64,000 bases of DNA from Caecibacter massiliensis (GTDB lineage Bacteria; Bacillota; Negativicutes; Veillonellales; Megasphaeraceae), in contig LT608311.1 of NCBI GenBank assembly GCA_900095875.1, positions 1,612,001 to 1,676,000 of the forward strand, written 5' to 3'. Below the pieces are notes generated by a model. The model was not told the DNA's origin. It did not search any database and saw nothing but the letters and a program-made list of their open reading frames with translations. Shown here piece after piece: positions 1 through 7,942 of the stretch (positions within the stretch are counted from its first letter, which is position 1; every line of letters starts with the position of its first letter). The position numbers and the translations under genes were made by a program.

Positions 1-1020
1 GGTGGCCAGCTTATCCCCGCTGATGACATTATTCTGGCTGTAGGTTCTGAACCGGTTCATCTCCGTTTCCCTGGGGCCGATTTGCCGGGTGTCATTGACA
101 GCACGGGTGCACTGGCTCTGGATAAGATTCCTGCTTCGCTGGTTATCATCGGCGGTGGCGTCATCGGCATCGAATTTGCATCCATGTTTGCTTCCGTAGG
201 CACTAAATGCACTATCGTGGAAGCATTGCCCAATATCCTGCCGCCTATCGATAAAGAAATCGTTGGCATGGTACAGGCGGATCTGGAAAAACGGGGCATT
301 ACGATTCTGACGAGTGCCAAAGTAGAATCCATCAGTCAGGCTGCGGGCGGACTGGAAGTACATATGGATTATAAAGGACAGAAACAGTCTGTACAGGGAG
401 AAAAAGTCATCATGGCAGTAGGACGCAGAGCGATGACTGCCGGTATCGGCCTGGAAGAATTGGGCGTTGCCATGAATCGTGGCAAAATTGTAACGGATGA
501 TCATTTTCAGACCAATATCCCAAGTATTTATGCAATCGGCGATTGCAATGGCAAACTGATGCTGGCTCATGCTGCATCGGCCCAGGGCGTGGCTGCTGTA
601 GAATACATCCTCACAGGCAAAGGCGAATATCATGCAGAAACGGTTCCGTCCTGCATCTATCTCAACCCGGAAGTTGCCAGTGTAGGGATGAAAGAAGAAC
701 AGCTGATAGAAAAAGGCATTGCCTATAAGGCAGGTAAATTCCCGCTTTCCGGCAATGGCAAGACTCTCATTGAAAATGGCGGCAAAGGCATCATCAAGAT
801 CCTTGCCGATACGAAGTATGGACAGGTACTGGGCGTACACATGTATGGTCCGCGGGTTACCGATTTGATTGCAGCCTGCGCACTGGCTATCCGCCTGGAA
901 GCTACTGTCGATGAATTGATTACCACCGTGTGGGCGCATCCGACAGTGGGCGAAGCCATTGGTGAAGCAGCTTTGGATGTATTCCAGAATCCAATTCACT
1001 GGCCACCCAAGAAAAAATAA
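1..1020 (+). CDS. lpdA: Dihydrolipoyl dehydrogenase, 3' part (window-truncated)
   Basis: The frame is open from the first base, so the gene starts upstream of the window; about 339 C-terminal residues are visible. The product is the flavoprotein E3 that reoxidises dihydrolipoyl groups with NAD+ in 2-oxoacid dehydrogenase, acetoin dehydrogenase or glycine cleavage complexes. Seen: NAD-binding GGGVIGIEFA, the second FAD-binding stretch with YAIGDCNG, and the C-terminal dimer domain with the catalytic His-Glu pair in AHPTVGEAIGE. The N-terminal FAD fold and redox-active Cys pair lie outside. The next genes make and attach lipoate, so this E3 belongs to a lipoate-dependent complex; which one cannot be told from here. 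Confidence 0.95.
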   Translation, partial: GGQLIPADDIILAVGSEPVHLRFPGADLPGVIDSTGALALDKIPASLVIIGGGVIGIEFASMFASVGTKCTIVEALPNILPPIDKEIVGMVQADLEKRGITILTSAKVESISQAAGGLEVHMDYKGQKQSVQGEKVIMAVGRRAMTAGIGLEELGVAMNRGKIVTDDHFQTNIPSIYAIGDCNGKLMLAHAASAQGVAAVEYILTGKGEYHAETVPSCIYLNPEVASVGMKEEQLIEKGIAYKAGKFPLSGNGKTLIENGGKGIIKILADTKYGQVLGVHMYGPRVTDLIAACALAIRLEATVDELITTVWAHPTVGEAIGEAALDVFQNPIHWPPKKK

Positions 1021-1028
1021 CATGGTAT

Positions 1029-1088
1029 CCTTTGTCTTTTGCAAAAGCGTCCTGCAGATATATACGGGGCGCTTTTGCTTCACAAAGG
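1029..1088 (+). terminator. Long inverted repeat between lpdA and lipA
   Basis: Nested arms CCTTTGT/ACAAAGG and GCAAAAGCG/CGCTTTTGC form a long imperfect hairpin. No U-run follows, and the lipA ribosome site begins just after it. It may be an mRNA processing or stability element, or a partial terminator that lowers lipA expression. Confidence 0.45.
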
Positions 1089-1107
1089 CAGGTAAGGGGG
1101 AATCCGT

Positions 1108-1989
1108 ATGAATCCAATGATACAGAAAAAGCCTGTATGGCTGAAACAACATGTATGCAATGACGAAACGTATAATCAGGTACGGGAAATGGTCAAAGAT
1201 CTGCGTCTCCATACGGTCTGTGAAAGTGCAGATTGTCCGAATATCGGCGAATGCTTTGGGCATAAAACGGCAACCTTCCTGATTTTGGGAGGCACTTGTA
1301 CACGAGCCTGCCGGTACTGTGCCGTTCATAAAGGACAGCCGGAACCGTTGTCTCCTGATGAACCACGTCACCTGGCAATGGCGGCAGCCCAACTGAAACT
1401 GAAACATGTAGTTATTACATCGGTTACCCGTGATGATCTGCCTGATGGCGGCGCAGGCCAGTTCGCGGCCTGTATCCGTGAAGTGCGTAAATTCCTGCCA
1501 CAGGCAACGATTGAAATACTCATACCTGATTTTAAAGGACAACAATCGGCACTGGATACGGTATTACGCAGCCATCCGACTGTATTTAATCATAATATAG
1601 AAACGGTGGCCCGCCTGTTTCCGACGGTCCGTCCTATTGGCAGCTATGATTTGTCCCTCCAGGTCCTCCAGTACGCATCCCGGTATGCCGTGCGGCCCCT
1701 TCTCAAGAGCGGTATCATGGTCGGTTTGGGAGAAACAGAAGATGACCTGATCCAGACATTTACAGATTTGAAACAAGCGGGATGTGATATTGTCACGATT
1801 GGGCAGTATCTCCGGCCGTCTAAATTCCATCTGCCGGTAGCAGAATATGTGACTCCGGAAAAATTTGCGTATTATAAGACGCTGGCTGAAAAAATCGGGA
1901 TTTCCCACGTAGTCAGCGGTCCGCTGGTCCGTAGCTCATACCGCGCCGGTCTGGCTGTCGAAGAAATAGAGAAATCAAAAAAACTATAA
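1108..1989 (+). CDS. lipA: Lipoyl synthase (radical SAM)
   Basis: 293 residues, usual for LipA. It inserts two sulfurs into protein-bound octanoyl chains. Seen: the auxiliary-cluster cysteines in CESADCPNIGEC, the radical-SAM motif CTRACRYC, and the C-terminal RSSYRAG stretch, whose serine ligates the auxiliary cluster. Start ATG 1108 follows a GGGGGA ribosome site. It sits between lpdA and two lipoate ligase genes, so the cell can both make lipoyl groups and salvage them. No lipB octanoyltransferase is visible here. Confidence 0.97.
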   Translation: MNPMIQKKPVWLKQHVCNDETYNQVREMVKDLRLHTVCESADCPNIGECFGHKTATFLILGGTCTRACRYCAVHKGQPEPLSPDEPRHLAMAAAQLKLKHVVITSVTRDDLPDGGAGQFAACIREVRKFLPQATIEILIPDFKGQQSALDTVLRSHPTVFNHNIETVARLFPTVRPIGSYDLSLQVLQYASRYAVRPLLKSGIMVGLGETEDDLIQTFTDLKQAGCDIVTIGQYLRPSKFHLPVAEYVTPEKFAYYKTLAEKIGISHVVSGPLVRSSYRAGLAVEEIEKSKKL

Positions 1990-2070
1990 AAGCGGTGGCG
2001 TTCATACCTGAACATACGGGCTGACATAAATCCGGGCAACCGAGCCTGGACAGGAAGGAAGGGAAATTAT

Positions 2071-3057
2071 ATGAAATATTTAGAATTGTCTACGACGGAC
2101 CCATATTGGAATCTGGCATTAGAAGCTTACGTCTTTACTCATATGGATCCGGAAGAATCGTATTTCCTGCTCTGGCAGATAGAAAATTCCATTTTGATCG
2201 GCAAACATCAGAATACGATAGAAGAAATCAATCAGGAATTTGTCGATGCCCATCATATCCATGTATTACGGCGCTTGACCGGCGGGGGAGCCGTCTATCA
2301 TGATATGGGAAATCTGAATTTTTCTTTTATTGTCAGACAGAATACGGAAAATTCGTATAATTTCCGCTTTTTTGTCGAACCTGTACTGGAAGTACTCCAT
2401 AGCCTGGGGGTACCTGCTGAATTTACAGGACGGAATGACCTGACCATCCATGGTCTTAAGTTTTCCGGCAATGCCCAATGCGCCTGGCATGGCCGTCTGT
2501 TGCATCATGGATGCCTGATGCTCGATGCCAATGTCGATTATTTATCAGAAGCACTGCGCGTAAAAAAAGTAAAATACGAATCGCGGGGAATCAAATCGGT
2601 CCACAGCCGCGTCACCTGCATCAACGATCATCTGGAACAGAAACTGACGATGGAAGAATTTAAGAAAAAATTACGCGATGCTGTCCTTTCCCGGGAAGAC
2701 GTACAGCCATTGACACTGCGGGAAGAAGATTATCGCGGCATCCGAAAAATCCGGGACGAACAGTTTGCTACCTGGGAATGGAATTATGGCAGGTCTCCGT
2801 CGTATAACCTGAAACGGGAACGGAAATTCCCGGCCGGACTGGTTACTGCCTATCTGCAGGTCCAGGCAGGCCATATCCAGTCGGTACGCTTCTTTGGCGA
2901 TTTCTTTGGCAATCAGAACTTATCCCAGCTGGAACAGGCTATGCGGCATCTTCCTCTGGATAACCAGTTACCGGCTCATCTCGCCCGTCTGCATCCGGAA
3001 CGGTACATGAAAGGAATTGCTGCAGATGAAGTAGCATCGCTTATTTTAAATGAATAA
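2071..3057 (+). CDS. lplA: Lipoate-protein ligase A, copy 1
   Basis: 328 residues. It activates free lipoate (or octanoate) with ATP and transfers it to lipoyl-domain lysines. Seen: the conserved biotin/lipoate-ligase block RRLTGGGAVYHDMGNLNFSF, the NDLTIHGLKFSGNAQ stretch, and the LplA C-terminal accessory domain. Start ATG 2071 follows AGGAAGGGA. The next gene encodes a close paralogue of the same length, so this is a tandem duplication that has since diverged; the two may differ in substrate or acceptor. Confidence 0.95.
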   Translation: MKYLELSTTDPYWNLALEAYVFTHMDPEESYFLLWQIENSILIGKHQNTIEEINQEFVDAHHIHVLRRLTGGGAVYHDMGNLNFSFIVRQNTENSYNFRFFVEPVLEVLHSLGVPAEFTGRNDLTIHGLKFSGNAQCAWHGRLLHHGCLMLDANVDYLSEALRVKKVKYESRGIKSVHSRVTCINDHLEQKLTMEEFKKKLRDAVLSREDVQPLTLREEDYRGIRKIRDEQFATWEWNYGRSPSYNLKRERKFPAGLVTAYLQVQAGHIQSVRFFGDFFGNQNLSQLEQAMRHLPLDNQLPAHLARLHPERYMKGIAADEVASLILNE

Positions 3058-3067
3058 ATGACATTTT

Positions 3068-3097
3068 ATTCTATATATAATATGTATTATATAGAAT
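3068..3097. promoter_or_regulatory. AT-rich palindrome between the two lplA genes
   Basis: Perfect 10-base arms ATTCTATATA/TATATAGAAT flank a 10-base loop, just after the first lplA stop and about 30 bases before the second lplA start. It lacks the GC-rich stem of a strong terminator, so an operator or weak hairpin is more likely. Confidence 0.4.
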
Positions 3098-3128
3098 AAT
3101 GCCGGGGGTACGGCTGGGAGGTAAAAGA

Positions 3129-4115
3129 ATGAAATATATAGAAATGACCAGTACAGATCCGTATATGAATCTGGCAACGGAAGAATATGTATTTGAAAAT
3201 ATGGATCGCCATGAATCGTATTTTATGCTATGGCAAAATGATAATGCCATCATTATTGGCAAACATCAGAATACAGTAGAAGAAATCAATCAGGAATTTG
3301 TAGATGCCCACGGTATCCGCGTTGCACGGCGTCTGACTGGTGGTGGCGCTGTCTATCATGATAAGGGAAATCTGAATTTTACCTTTATCGTCGATGAAGG
3401 TGCGGCAGAGGATTTTAACTTTCACGTTTTTGTAGAACCTGTATTAAAAGTACTCCATAAATACGATATTCCTGCTGATTTTACTGGCCGCAATGACCTG
3501 ACTATTGATGGAATGAAGTTTTCCGGTAATTCCCAGTATGCCAAACACGGACGCCTTCTCGTCCATGGCTGTGTGATGCTGGATGCCAATGCCGATTATC
3601 TGACACAGGCTCTCAAGGTGAAACAGAAAAAATACGAATCACGGGGAATTAAATCCGTACGCAGCCGTGTTACCTGTATCAATGATCATTTCAGGGAACC
3701 CATGCCTATGGCGATGTTTAAGCAATTGCTCTTGAAACAAGTATTTGCCGGCAATGACATAAAACAATATATACTGAACGAAACGGATCTGGCGGCGATA
3801 CAGAAATTACGCGACGAAAAGTATGCTACATGGGAATGGAATTATGGCAAGTCTCCGGCCTACAACATGAAACGGGAAAAGAAGTTTCCTGCCGGCCTGG
3901 TAACAATATATATGCAGGCCAATAAAGGGCGTATTGAAGACATTCATTTTTATGGTGATTTCTTTGGCAGTCGTGATATGCAGGAGCTGGAAAATACATT
4001 CAAAGGGATGCCTTTGGACGATCATCTCCTCGAAAAGATGAAATCTATGGATATTGATTCGTATATGAATGGCATTTCTGCGGAGGACATCTATCAGCTT
4101 ATCCGCTATGAATAA
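3129..4115 (+). CDS. lplA: Lipoate-protein ligase A, copy 2
   Basis: 328 residues, a clear paralogue of the preceding gene over its full length (shared RRLTGGGAVYHD, GNLNF, KKYESRGIKSV and VTCINDH blocks). I chose ATG 3129 rather than an upstream ATG because GGGAGG lies just before it and the protein then aligns with copy 1 from residue 1. Differences cluster in the second half, around the accessory domain. Same lipoate attachment role. Its retention next to a near-copy suggests division of labour, for example lipoate against octanoate or different E2/H-protein targets; that part is inference. Confidence 0.94.
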   Translation: MKYIEMTSTDPYMNLATEEYVFENMDRHESYFMLWQNDNAIIIGKHQNTVEEINQEFVDAHGIRVARRLTGGGAVYHDKGNLNFTFIVDEGAAEDFNFHVFVEPVLKVLHKYDIPADFTGRNDLTIDGMKFSGNSQYAKHGRLLVHGCVMLDANADYLTQALKVKQKKYESRGIKSVRSRVTCINDHFREPMPMAMFKQLLLKQVFAGNDIKQYILNETDLAAIQKLRDEKYATWEWNYGKSPAYNMKREKKFPAGLVTIYMQANKGRIEDIHFYGDFFGSRDMQELENTFKGMPLDDHLLEKMKSMDIDSYMNGISAEDIYQLIRYE

Positions 4116-4150
4116 TGTACAGTGTAGTATATGGGAAAAGGAGGTAATTC

Positions 4151-5209
4151 ATGATGCAACAGTATATGTGCGGTATCACGAAAGAAAAAGCCGGACCCGG
4201 ACTTACCTATCGCACCGATCTTCCGGTGCCGCAGATCAACGATGATGAAGTTCTCATCAAAGTACATGTGACGGCTATCTGCGGTACAGACGTGCATATT
4301 TACGATTGGGATCCCTGGTCTGCCTGCCGTGTAGTCCCGCCGATGATTGTCGGCCATGAAACGGCCGGAGACGTTGTTGCCATAGGCCGCAATGTAACCC
4401 AGGTCCAGGTAGGGGACCGCGTATCTGTAGAAACGCACATTCCCTGCAATCACTGTTATTTCTGCCAGCACGATCACAAGGAAATTTGCCAGCATGTGGC
4501 ACTTTTTGGATGCACTCAGGACGGTGCCTTTGCCGAATATGCCAAAGTACGGGCGGATTCGGTCTTTAAACTGGAAGACGGGCTCACCTACGAACAGGGA
4601 TGTATGTTTGAACCTATGGGTGCAGGCGTCCATGGTGTGGAAGCAGCGGAAGTAGCCGGGAAATCAGTTCTTATTAGCGGCTGTGGCCCTATCGGACTGA
4701 CGGCGATAACCGCGTCCAAGGTGTTTGGGGCGACGAAAGTCATAGCCTGTGATTTATTTGATGAAAAACTGGAAATTGCAAAAGAAATGGGCGCCGATGT
4801 TGTCATCAACAGCGCTTCCTGTGACCTCGTTGCAGAAGTACATAAGCTGACAGATGACCTGGGAGTTGATGCGGCTATTGATATTACCGGAGCAGGAGCT
4901 GCCATCAACAACAGCCTTCGTTCCGTGCGCTCCGGTGGCCGCCTTGTCTGCGTAGGTCTTCCCAGCAAACCGGTCACGATGAATCTCACAGAAGACCTCA
5001 TTTATCGCGAAGTAGAAATGACGGGAATTTCGGGCCGCCTTATCTAGCGGACATGGGAAGATTTTTCCAAGGTCATGAAAGACCCGCGCTATCATATGGA
5101 ACGCATCATGGGCCACTGCTTTCTCATGAAAGATTTCGAACAGGCTTTTACTGAAATCCGCAATGGCGTGCCAGGGAAAATGATGCTGTATCCCAAGAAA
5201 ATAGAGTGA
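4151..5209 (+). pseudogene. tdh: L-threonine 3-dehydrogenase-like gene with one in-frame TAG
   Basis: A zinc-dependent medium-chain dehydrogenase, closest to Tdh, which oxidises threonine to 2-amino-3-ketobutyrate. Seen: catalytic-zinc ICGTD and GHE, structural-zinc CNHCYFCQHDHKEIC, and Rossmann SGCGPIGLTA. A TAG at 5045-5047 stops translation after 298 residues. The same frame then runs on for 53 codons with Tdh-like sequence (RTWEDFSKVM..., GKMMLYP) to TGA at 5207-5209, giving the full family length of about 352. The lesion is one codon, where relatives have GR-x-x-F/Y-x-TW. The ribosome site AAGGAGG and start 4151 are intact. It could be a recent nonsense mutation, a sequencing error, or a shortened protein missing the last strands of the catalytic domain. 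Confidence 0.85.
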
Positions 5210-5407
5210 AAGTACCAATATATAAATAAGCAGATTCTGATGCAGGTATCGGCGAAATCCTGTTTTACAAAGTAATACCGATTTTTTATGCAAGCCGGGA
5301 AAATAATATACAACAGGGTGATATAAAGATGAGTTATCAGACATGTCCTGATAATACGAACATTCTTAGTGTAAAATGACCTGTATCGGAGTATATGCAC
5401 TAGTGGT

Positions 5408-5642
5408 ATGTAGTACAGACAACCTTCTTTACTGGTGTAGCTGCAGCTGGCGCTACGGCACTGATTAACTCCGTTGCTAATCTGGGGATATGTTGGTCCG
5501 TATATGCTCGGCGTGATTAAGCAGAATACAGGCGGCTGTTGGCTATTTCGTCTTAGGAAGAATGCTTTTCCTGGCAGACCCGATTATGCTGATACTGCCG
5601 AAAAAGACAGCCATTGATTGCGCAAAGGAAGAAGAAAGCTAG
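5408..5642 (+). pseudogene. Remnant of an MFS (ACS-family-like) transporter C-terminus
   Basis: Three consecutive frames give pieces of one transporter end: QTTFFTGVAAAGATALINSVANLG, then YVGPYMLGVIKQNTGG, then FVLGRMLFLADPIMLILPKK up to TAG 5640-5642. Together they match the last two membrane helices of MFS anion/sugar-acid permeases (a GxAAAGGxALINSxGNLGGFxGP-type block). At least two frameshifts separate the pieces, and the rest of the gene is missing. This decayed transporter lies just upstream of an intact MFS gene. Confidence 0.6.
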
Positions 5643-5777
5643 CTCAAAAATCTGGATATTCTATTTTGGCATATCGAGTATAGATAAACGATTTACCTGG
5701 TTTTGTTGACAGCTAATATATGTGAGCCTAAAATGTACTTGGGTGAAGTGTTATATATCATCTAAGGAGGGGTTCAC

Positions 5778-5879
5778 ATGAGCGAACAGAAAAAGAGCTT
5801 GATTGCAAAAGACTATTACCGTTATTTTCCTGTAGGTATGTTGATGGTAATTGCAGCTTGTGCCGCATTTGCTCTCTAA
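5778..5879 (+). CDS. Small single-pass membrane protein, 33 residues
   Basis: A short frame MSEQKK... with a strong ribosome site (AAGGAGGGG, 8 bases before the ATG) and a terminator 14 bases after its stop. A charged N-terminus with YYRYFP leads into one hydrophobic helix GMLMVIAACAAFAL, which ends the protein. I do not recognise a family. It could be a small accessory subunit of the lost transporter, or a transporter N-terminus cut off by deletion. The good translation signals and closely placed terminator favour a real short gene. Confidence 0.45.
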   Translation: MSEQKKSLIAKDYYRYFPVGMLMVIAACAAFAL

Positions 5880-5892
5880 GAGTAATCGAGAT

Positions 5893-5925
5893 AAAAGGGC
5901 CTGTCGTGTGCGATAGGCCCTTTTT
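5893..5925 (+). terminator. Rho-independent terminator after the 33-residue ORF
   Basis: The AAAGGGCCT/AGGCCCTTT stem is followed by a T-run at 5921-5925. Confidence 0.85.
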
Positions 5926-5978
5926 AGAGTGCGCCTGACATGGACGCGCTCTAATGGGTGAAAGGTCCTAGGCCGCTC

Positions 5979-6053
5979 GGTGGCAGCACACCGGTTCTCC
6001 TCTATTGATGTTGATTGAAGAAGACCGTGTACTGCGAGGTATGCGTTTTTTTT
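5979..6053 (+). repeat. Repeated leader/terminator-like element, copy 1
   Basis: This shares with 10167-10242 the block TGGCAGCACACCGG (5981-5994), then about 27 bases later AAGACCGT and GGTATGCG ending in a T-run. Each copy ends in a terminator-like hairpin (arms ACCGTGTAC and GTATGCGT here). It follows no gene directly, so it may be the relic of a cis-acting RNA or a dispersed terminator module. I could not match it to a riboswitch class. Confidence 0.5.
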
Positions 6054-6350
6054 AGTTCGTATTATTGCATATTGAAATGGTTGGTGCGATTAATGTAGCA
6101 AAGGTATTATTAAAGATAATGTTTCGTATACCCTCATGCTGACCACCTCACTTTCGTGAGAAAAAACCGAATACACCGGACCATCTTGTATATCTAGTGT
6201 ATTAGAAAAGAAAAGGAACTTCAATATTTTAATATCAAACAGAATAACTTAAAAAGCAGGCGGTAAGTATATTTTTTGAGATGAAAGAGTAACTGTCATA
6301 TGATTCAAAATTATAAGCTTCTTATAAATATATGATGTCAAAATATAATA

Positions 6351-6381
6351 AATAAAATGTTTCAACATGAAACATTTTATT
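6351..6381. promoter_or_regulatory. Perfect 14-base inverted repeat
   Basis: AATAAAATGTTTCA and its exact complement TGAAACATTTTATT are separated by ACA. There is no GC core, so a protein-binding site is more likely than a terminator. The TGTTTCA/TGAAACA core would suit a dimeric repressor; the RpiR-type regulator at 11059 is the nearest candidate, but this is inference. Confidence 0.45.
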
Positions 6382-6452
6382 TAAAAAATAGATGCTGAAA
6401 TAATATTAATGAATGAATAAGATTATGTGAAAAATGTGATGAATTATAGTAA

Positions 6453-6468
6453 TAACATACATATGTTA
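6453..6468. promoter_or_regulatory. Possible activator site TAACATA-CA-TATGTTA
   Basis: A 7-2-7 palindrome 95 bases upstream of the -24/-12 promoter candidate at 6563, the usual distance for sigma-54 enhancer sites. Proposed from position and symmetry only. Confidence 0.35.
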
Positions 6469-6562
6469 TGCCGATGTTATATGTAGTATTAAGCTGTATT
6501 TATATATACTATATGTAGACACAAATGTAATAATGAAAAAGATAAACCTGTAAGTTATTTTA

Positions 6563-6579
6563 TGGCATAATAATTTCAT
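6563..6579 (+). promoter_or_regulatory. Sigma-54 -24/-12 promoter candidate
   Basis: TGGCAT...TTTCAT with GG-N10-TC spacing, 74 bases before the MFS start. The -13 base is T instead of G, as in the E. coli glnHp2 promoter. It is nearly identical over 18 bases to the candidate at 17353-17369. Confidence 0.5.
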
Positions 6580-6652
6580 ACATACTGATGTAGATTCATG
6601 AATCGTTGATAATTTAGTGGTAGATTAAAGTTGTTGAATGGAGCGTGTAGTT

Positions 6653-7924
6653 ATGGAAAATGTTGTCAATACAGGCGGCAAAATAAAAAATCTTAGATGG
6701 ATTGGCCTTTGTTTAGTCTTTTTTATGACTTTTATTAGTAATATTGACCGGGCTAATTTTGGCGTATGTACATCTGTTATTATGCAAGAATTATCCTTAA
6801 CTCCAATTCAGATGGGATTTATTACTAGTGGCTTCTCTTTGGCATATGCTGCTTTTCAGATTCCTGGCTCATTATGGGTTCAAAAATATGGGACACGCAA
6901 TGTGGTTGCAATTGCAATTACTTTTTGGTCTTTATTTACATTAACTACAGGTTTGGCTGCCGGGTTTATGACTTTATTACTTTCGCGTATTTTTTTCGGC
7001 TTTGGTGAAGCACCTTTATATCCGGGGATGAATAAATACATATTCCACTGGTTTCCTGTCCAGGAACGTGGTTTTGCTAATGCGATGCCAAATGCCGGAT
7101 CCTTCTTATCTTTAATTATTGCTCCTCCTGCTATCGTATTTTTACTTCAGACATTTGGATGGCGGGCAGTATTCTTTATTTGTGCTGCTTTAGGCTTAAT
7201 CGGAGCCGCTCTTTGGCATCACTTTACACGCAATACACCAGAAGAACATTCGAAAATTACAGATGAAGAATGTAAGTATATTTCTGAAAATAGACAAGTT
7301 GCAGTTACCGGGAAAAGTGTTCCTTGGAGTAAGATGTTCAAATTTAGATCGTTTTGGTGCATTGGGGCGTTGTATTTTTGTTCCACGTTCATGTTGCAAT
7401 ATTTTGTTTATTGGTTGCCGTTGTTTTTACAACTGCAGTTGCATATGGATATCAAAACGATGGGAAATGCTGCTGTATTGCCGTGGACATTTATTTTTAT
7501 CGCTACTATGCTTGTAGGTAAAATTAGTGATACATTAATGAAACATGGCTGTTCTTTGTTTGTTTCACGAAATGCTCTCATTTTGATTGCGTTTACTTGC
7601 TCTGCTATTTCTATGTATGTTGGAACAACTATGACGGATGCTTGGAGTGTTGTTATTTGTCTTAGTATTGCATTAGGTTTCGTTGGATTTTCTCAAACAA
7701 TTCCTTGGGCTATTGCATCTGATATTGGTGGTGAATATACCGGGGTAGTATCTTCTTGGATGAATACATGGGGACAGGTTGGTGCGGCTGTCATGGCAAC
7801 AGGTACAGCATGGATTGGCAGCACCTATGGATGGAATTACACTTTGTTCGCTTTAATCGCCGTTGCATGTATTGGTATTGTTAGTTGCTTGCTTATTAAT
7901 CCTAAACAAAAATTAAATGCATAA
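6653..7924 (+). CDS. MFS permease, ACS (anion/sugar-acid symporter) type
   Basis: 423 residues from ATG 6653, which has GGAG nine bases upstream; an in-frame ATG at 6638 has no good site. Twelve hydrophobic segments are visible. The N-terminal NIDRANFGVC stretch, the following SLAYAAFQIPG helix, the R-I-F-x-G-x-G-E-A-P-x-Y-P-G block and the central cytoplasmic loop are typical of the anion:cation symporter branch, which carries hexuronates, galactonate, phthalate and similar acids. First gene of an operon with an amidohydrolase and a PdxA2-like dehydrogenase, so it probably imports their substrate. AT-rich codon use contrasts with the pdxA-like gene. Confidence 0.85.
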   Translation: MENVVNTGGKIKNLRWIGLCLVFFMTFISNIDRANFGVCTSVIMQELSLTPIQMGFITSGFSLAYAAFQIPGSLWVQKYGTRNVVAIAITFWSLFTLTTGLAAGFMTLLLSRIFFGFGEAPLYPGMNKYIFHWFPVQERGFANAMPNAGSFLSLIIAPPAIVFLLQTFGWRAVFFICAALGLIGAALWHHFTRNTPEEHSKITDEECKYISENRQVAVTGKSVPWSKMFKFRSFWCIGALYFCSTFMLQYFVYWLPLFLQLQLHMDIKTMGNAAVLPWTFIFIATMLVGKISDTLMKHGCSLFVSRNALILIAFTCSAISMYVGTTMTDAWSVVICLSIALGFVGFSQTIPWAIASDIGGEYTGVVSSWMNTWGQVGAAVMATGTAWIGSTYGWNYTLFALIAVACIGIVSCLLINPKQKLNA

Positions 7925-7942
7925 TAAGAGGAGTGAGTTCAA

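Larger units (their letters stand above)
6056..6562. other. AT-rich non-coding spacer
   Basis: About 500 bases with no supported gene on either strand. It holds a short CTCAC/GTGAG hairpin near 6146, a 14-base-arm palindrome and a 7-2-7 palindrome (listed separately). Composition is much more AT-rich than the lipoate genes upstream. Confidence 0.6.

Noticed and set aside
5045-5047. TAG decoded as pyrrolysine or by programmed readthrough in the Tdh-like gene
   Set aside because: No PYLIS-like structure or stimulatory element was evident after the codon, relatives have an ordinary aromatic residue near here, and the lineage is not known for amber decoding.
5979-6053. T-box riboswitch
   Set aside because: TGGCAGCACACCGG is only loosely like the T-box and does not overlap the terminator arm; no stem I/specifier region and no aminoacyl-tRNA or amino-acid gene follows.
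6638-6652. ATG 6638 as start of the MFS permease
   Set aside because: No ribosome site upstream, whereas ATG 6653 has GGAG at the right distance.
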